DNA of 6,914 bases from Oxalobacteraceae bacterium. GTDB taxonomy: Bacteria > Pseudomonadota > Gammaproteobacteria > Burkholderiales > Burkholderiaceae_D. Shown one piece after another: positions 6,739 through 6,914 of the stretch (positions within the stretch are counted from its first letter, which is position 1; each line of letters opens with the position of its first letter). The stretch covers positions 1 through 6,914 of the forward strand of contig CANFGA010000165.1 in the NCBI GenBank assembly GCA_947446335.1, read 5' to 3'. The position numbers and the translations under genes were made by a program. A model generated the notes under the pieces. That model did no database searches and was not told the DNA's origin. It saw only the letters and a list, made by a program, of their open reading frames with translations.

Positions 6739-6765
6739 CGGGATCGCCGACCATTGGCGATCCCG
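6739..6765 (+). terminator. Hairpin after the phosphodiesterase gene, without T run
   Basis: GGGATCGCC (6740-6748) and GGCGATCCC (6756-6764) form a perfect 9-bp stem, extended to 10 bp by C6739-G6765, around a 7-base loop, starting eight bases after the stop. No T run follows (GCAAATATG), so by itself it is a weak terminator candidate. It may protect the mRNA 3' end or work with the stronger hairpin at 6799-6826. Confidence 0.45.
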
Positions 6766-6795
6766 CAAATATGCTCGATGATCGGCTCCAGACGC

Positions 6796-6827
6796 AAAAA
6801 AACCCCGTCATCTCTGACGGGGTTTTC
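6796..6827 (-). terminator. rRNA operon terminator, probably bidirectional
   Basis: The core stem CCCCGTCA/TGACGGGG (6803-6810 and 6815-6822) with a TCTC loop is extended by AAAA/TTTT to 12 bp. On the minus strand it is followed by seven T residues and begins about 12 bases after the 5S rRNA 3' end, as expected for the end of an rRNA operon. On the plus strand it ends in TTTTCTCTT, so it can also stop transcripts from the phosphodiesterase gene that converges on it. Confidence 0.88.
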
Positions 6828-6838
6828 TCTTATAACAA

Positions 6839-6914
6839 GCCTGACGATAACCTACTTTCACACTGGTTGCAGCACTATCATCGGCGCAAAGTTGTTTCAC
6901 GGTCCTGTTCGGGA
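6839..6914 (-). rRNA. rrf: 5S ribosomal RNA, 3' part, cut by the window edge
   Basis: On the minus strand this reads as the last 76 or so bases of a 5S rRNA: CCCGAACAG, then GTGAAAC, GCGCCGATGATAGTG, GTGTGAAAGTAGG and the terminal ATCGTCAGGC. These match the universal 5S loop B/C and helix IV-V pattern and closely resemble Burkholderiales 5S genes. The 5' part, and presumably the 23S and 16S genes, lie beyond the right edge. The 3' end is placed at 6839 because the terminal GTCAGGC should pair with the 5' end that is outside the window; it is uncertain by one or two bases. Confidence 0.93.

Overview
The window looks like chromosomal DNA from a GC-rich betaproteobacterium, most likely order Burkholderiales and perhaps family Oxalobacteraceae. 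This is inferred from three things: the 3' part of a 5S rRNA with the CCCGAACAGGACCGTGAAAC and GTGTGAAAGTAGG signatures, the otsB / glycoside hydrolase 15 / otsA gene order, and the overall gene style. The genus cannot be fixed by eye. No mobile element, CRISPR array, tRNA or phage gene was seen.

Layout from left to right. Positions 20-50 hold a minus-strand intrinsic terminator. It lies downstream of a minus-strand HupE/UreJ-family membrane protein gene (114-695), the likely metal (nickel/cobalt) permease. Positions 696-1042 are a 347-base non-coding stretch with overlapping inverted repeats and a tandem heptamer. Positions 1043-5095 are a tight three-gene minus-strand operon, transcribed in the order otsB (trehalose-6-phosphate phosphatase), a GH15 family glucoamylase/trehalase-like hydrolase, and otsA (trehalose-6-phosphate synthase). 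Positions 5096-5363 are a divergent promoter region. Positions 5364-6731 encode, on the plus strand, a lipoprotein glycerophosphodiester phosphodiesterase with a candidate Pho box in front of it. The right end holds a hairpin after that gene, a strong terminator usable in both directions, and the 3' end of a minus-strand 5S rRNA gene, so an rRNA operon enters from the right.

How the genes work together. OtsA makes trehalose 6-phosphate from UDP-glucose and glucose 6-phosphate, and OtsB removes the phosphate to give trehalose, a compatible solute. The GH15 enzyme between them is translationally linked to otsB (one base between stop and start). It is the least certain member of the pathway: it could hydrolyse trehalose, which would make the operon a make-and-break module, or it could act on another alpha-glucoside. 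The phosphodiesterase is divergent, belongs to phosphate/glycerol scavenging, and is probably regulated separately. The hupE-like gene stands alone in this window, with no urease or hydrogenase genes beside it.

No clearly undescribed system was found. The points most worth a second look are the GH15 gene inside the ots operon, the candidate Pho box, and the near-perfect palindrome at the putative otsB transcription start.
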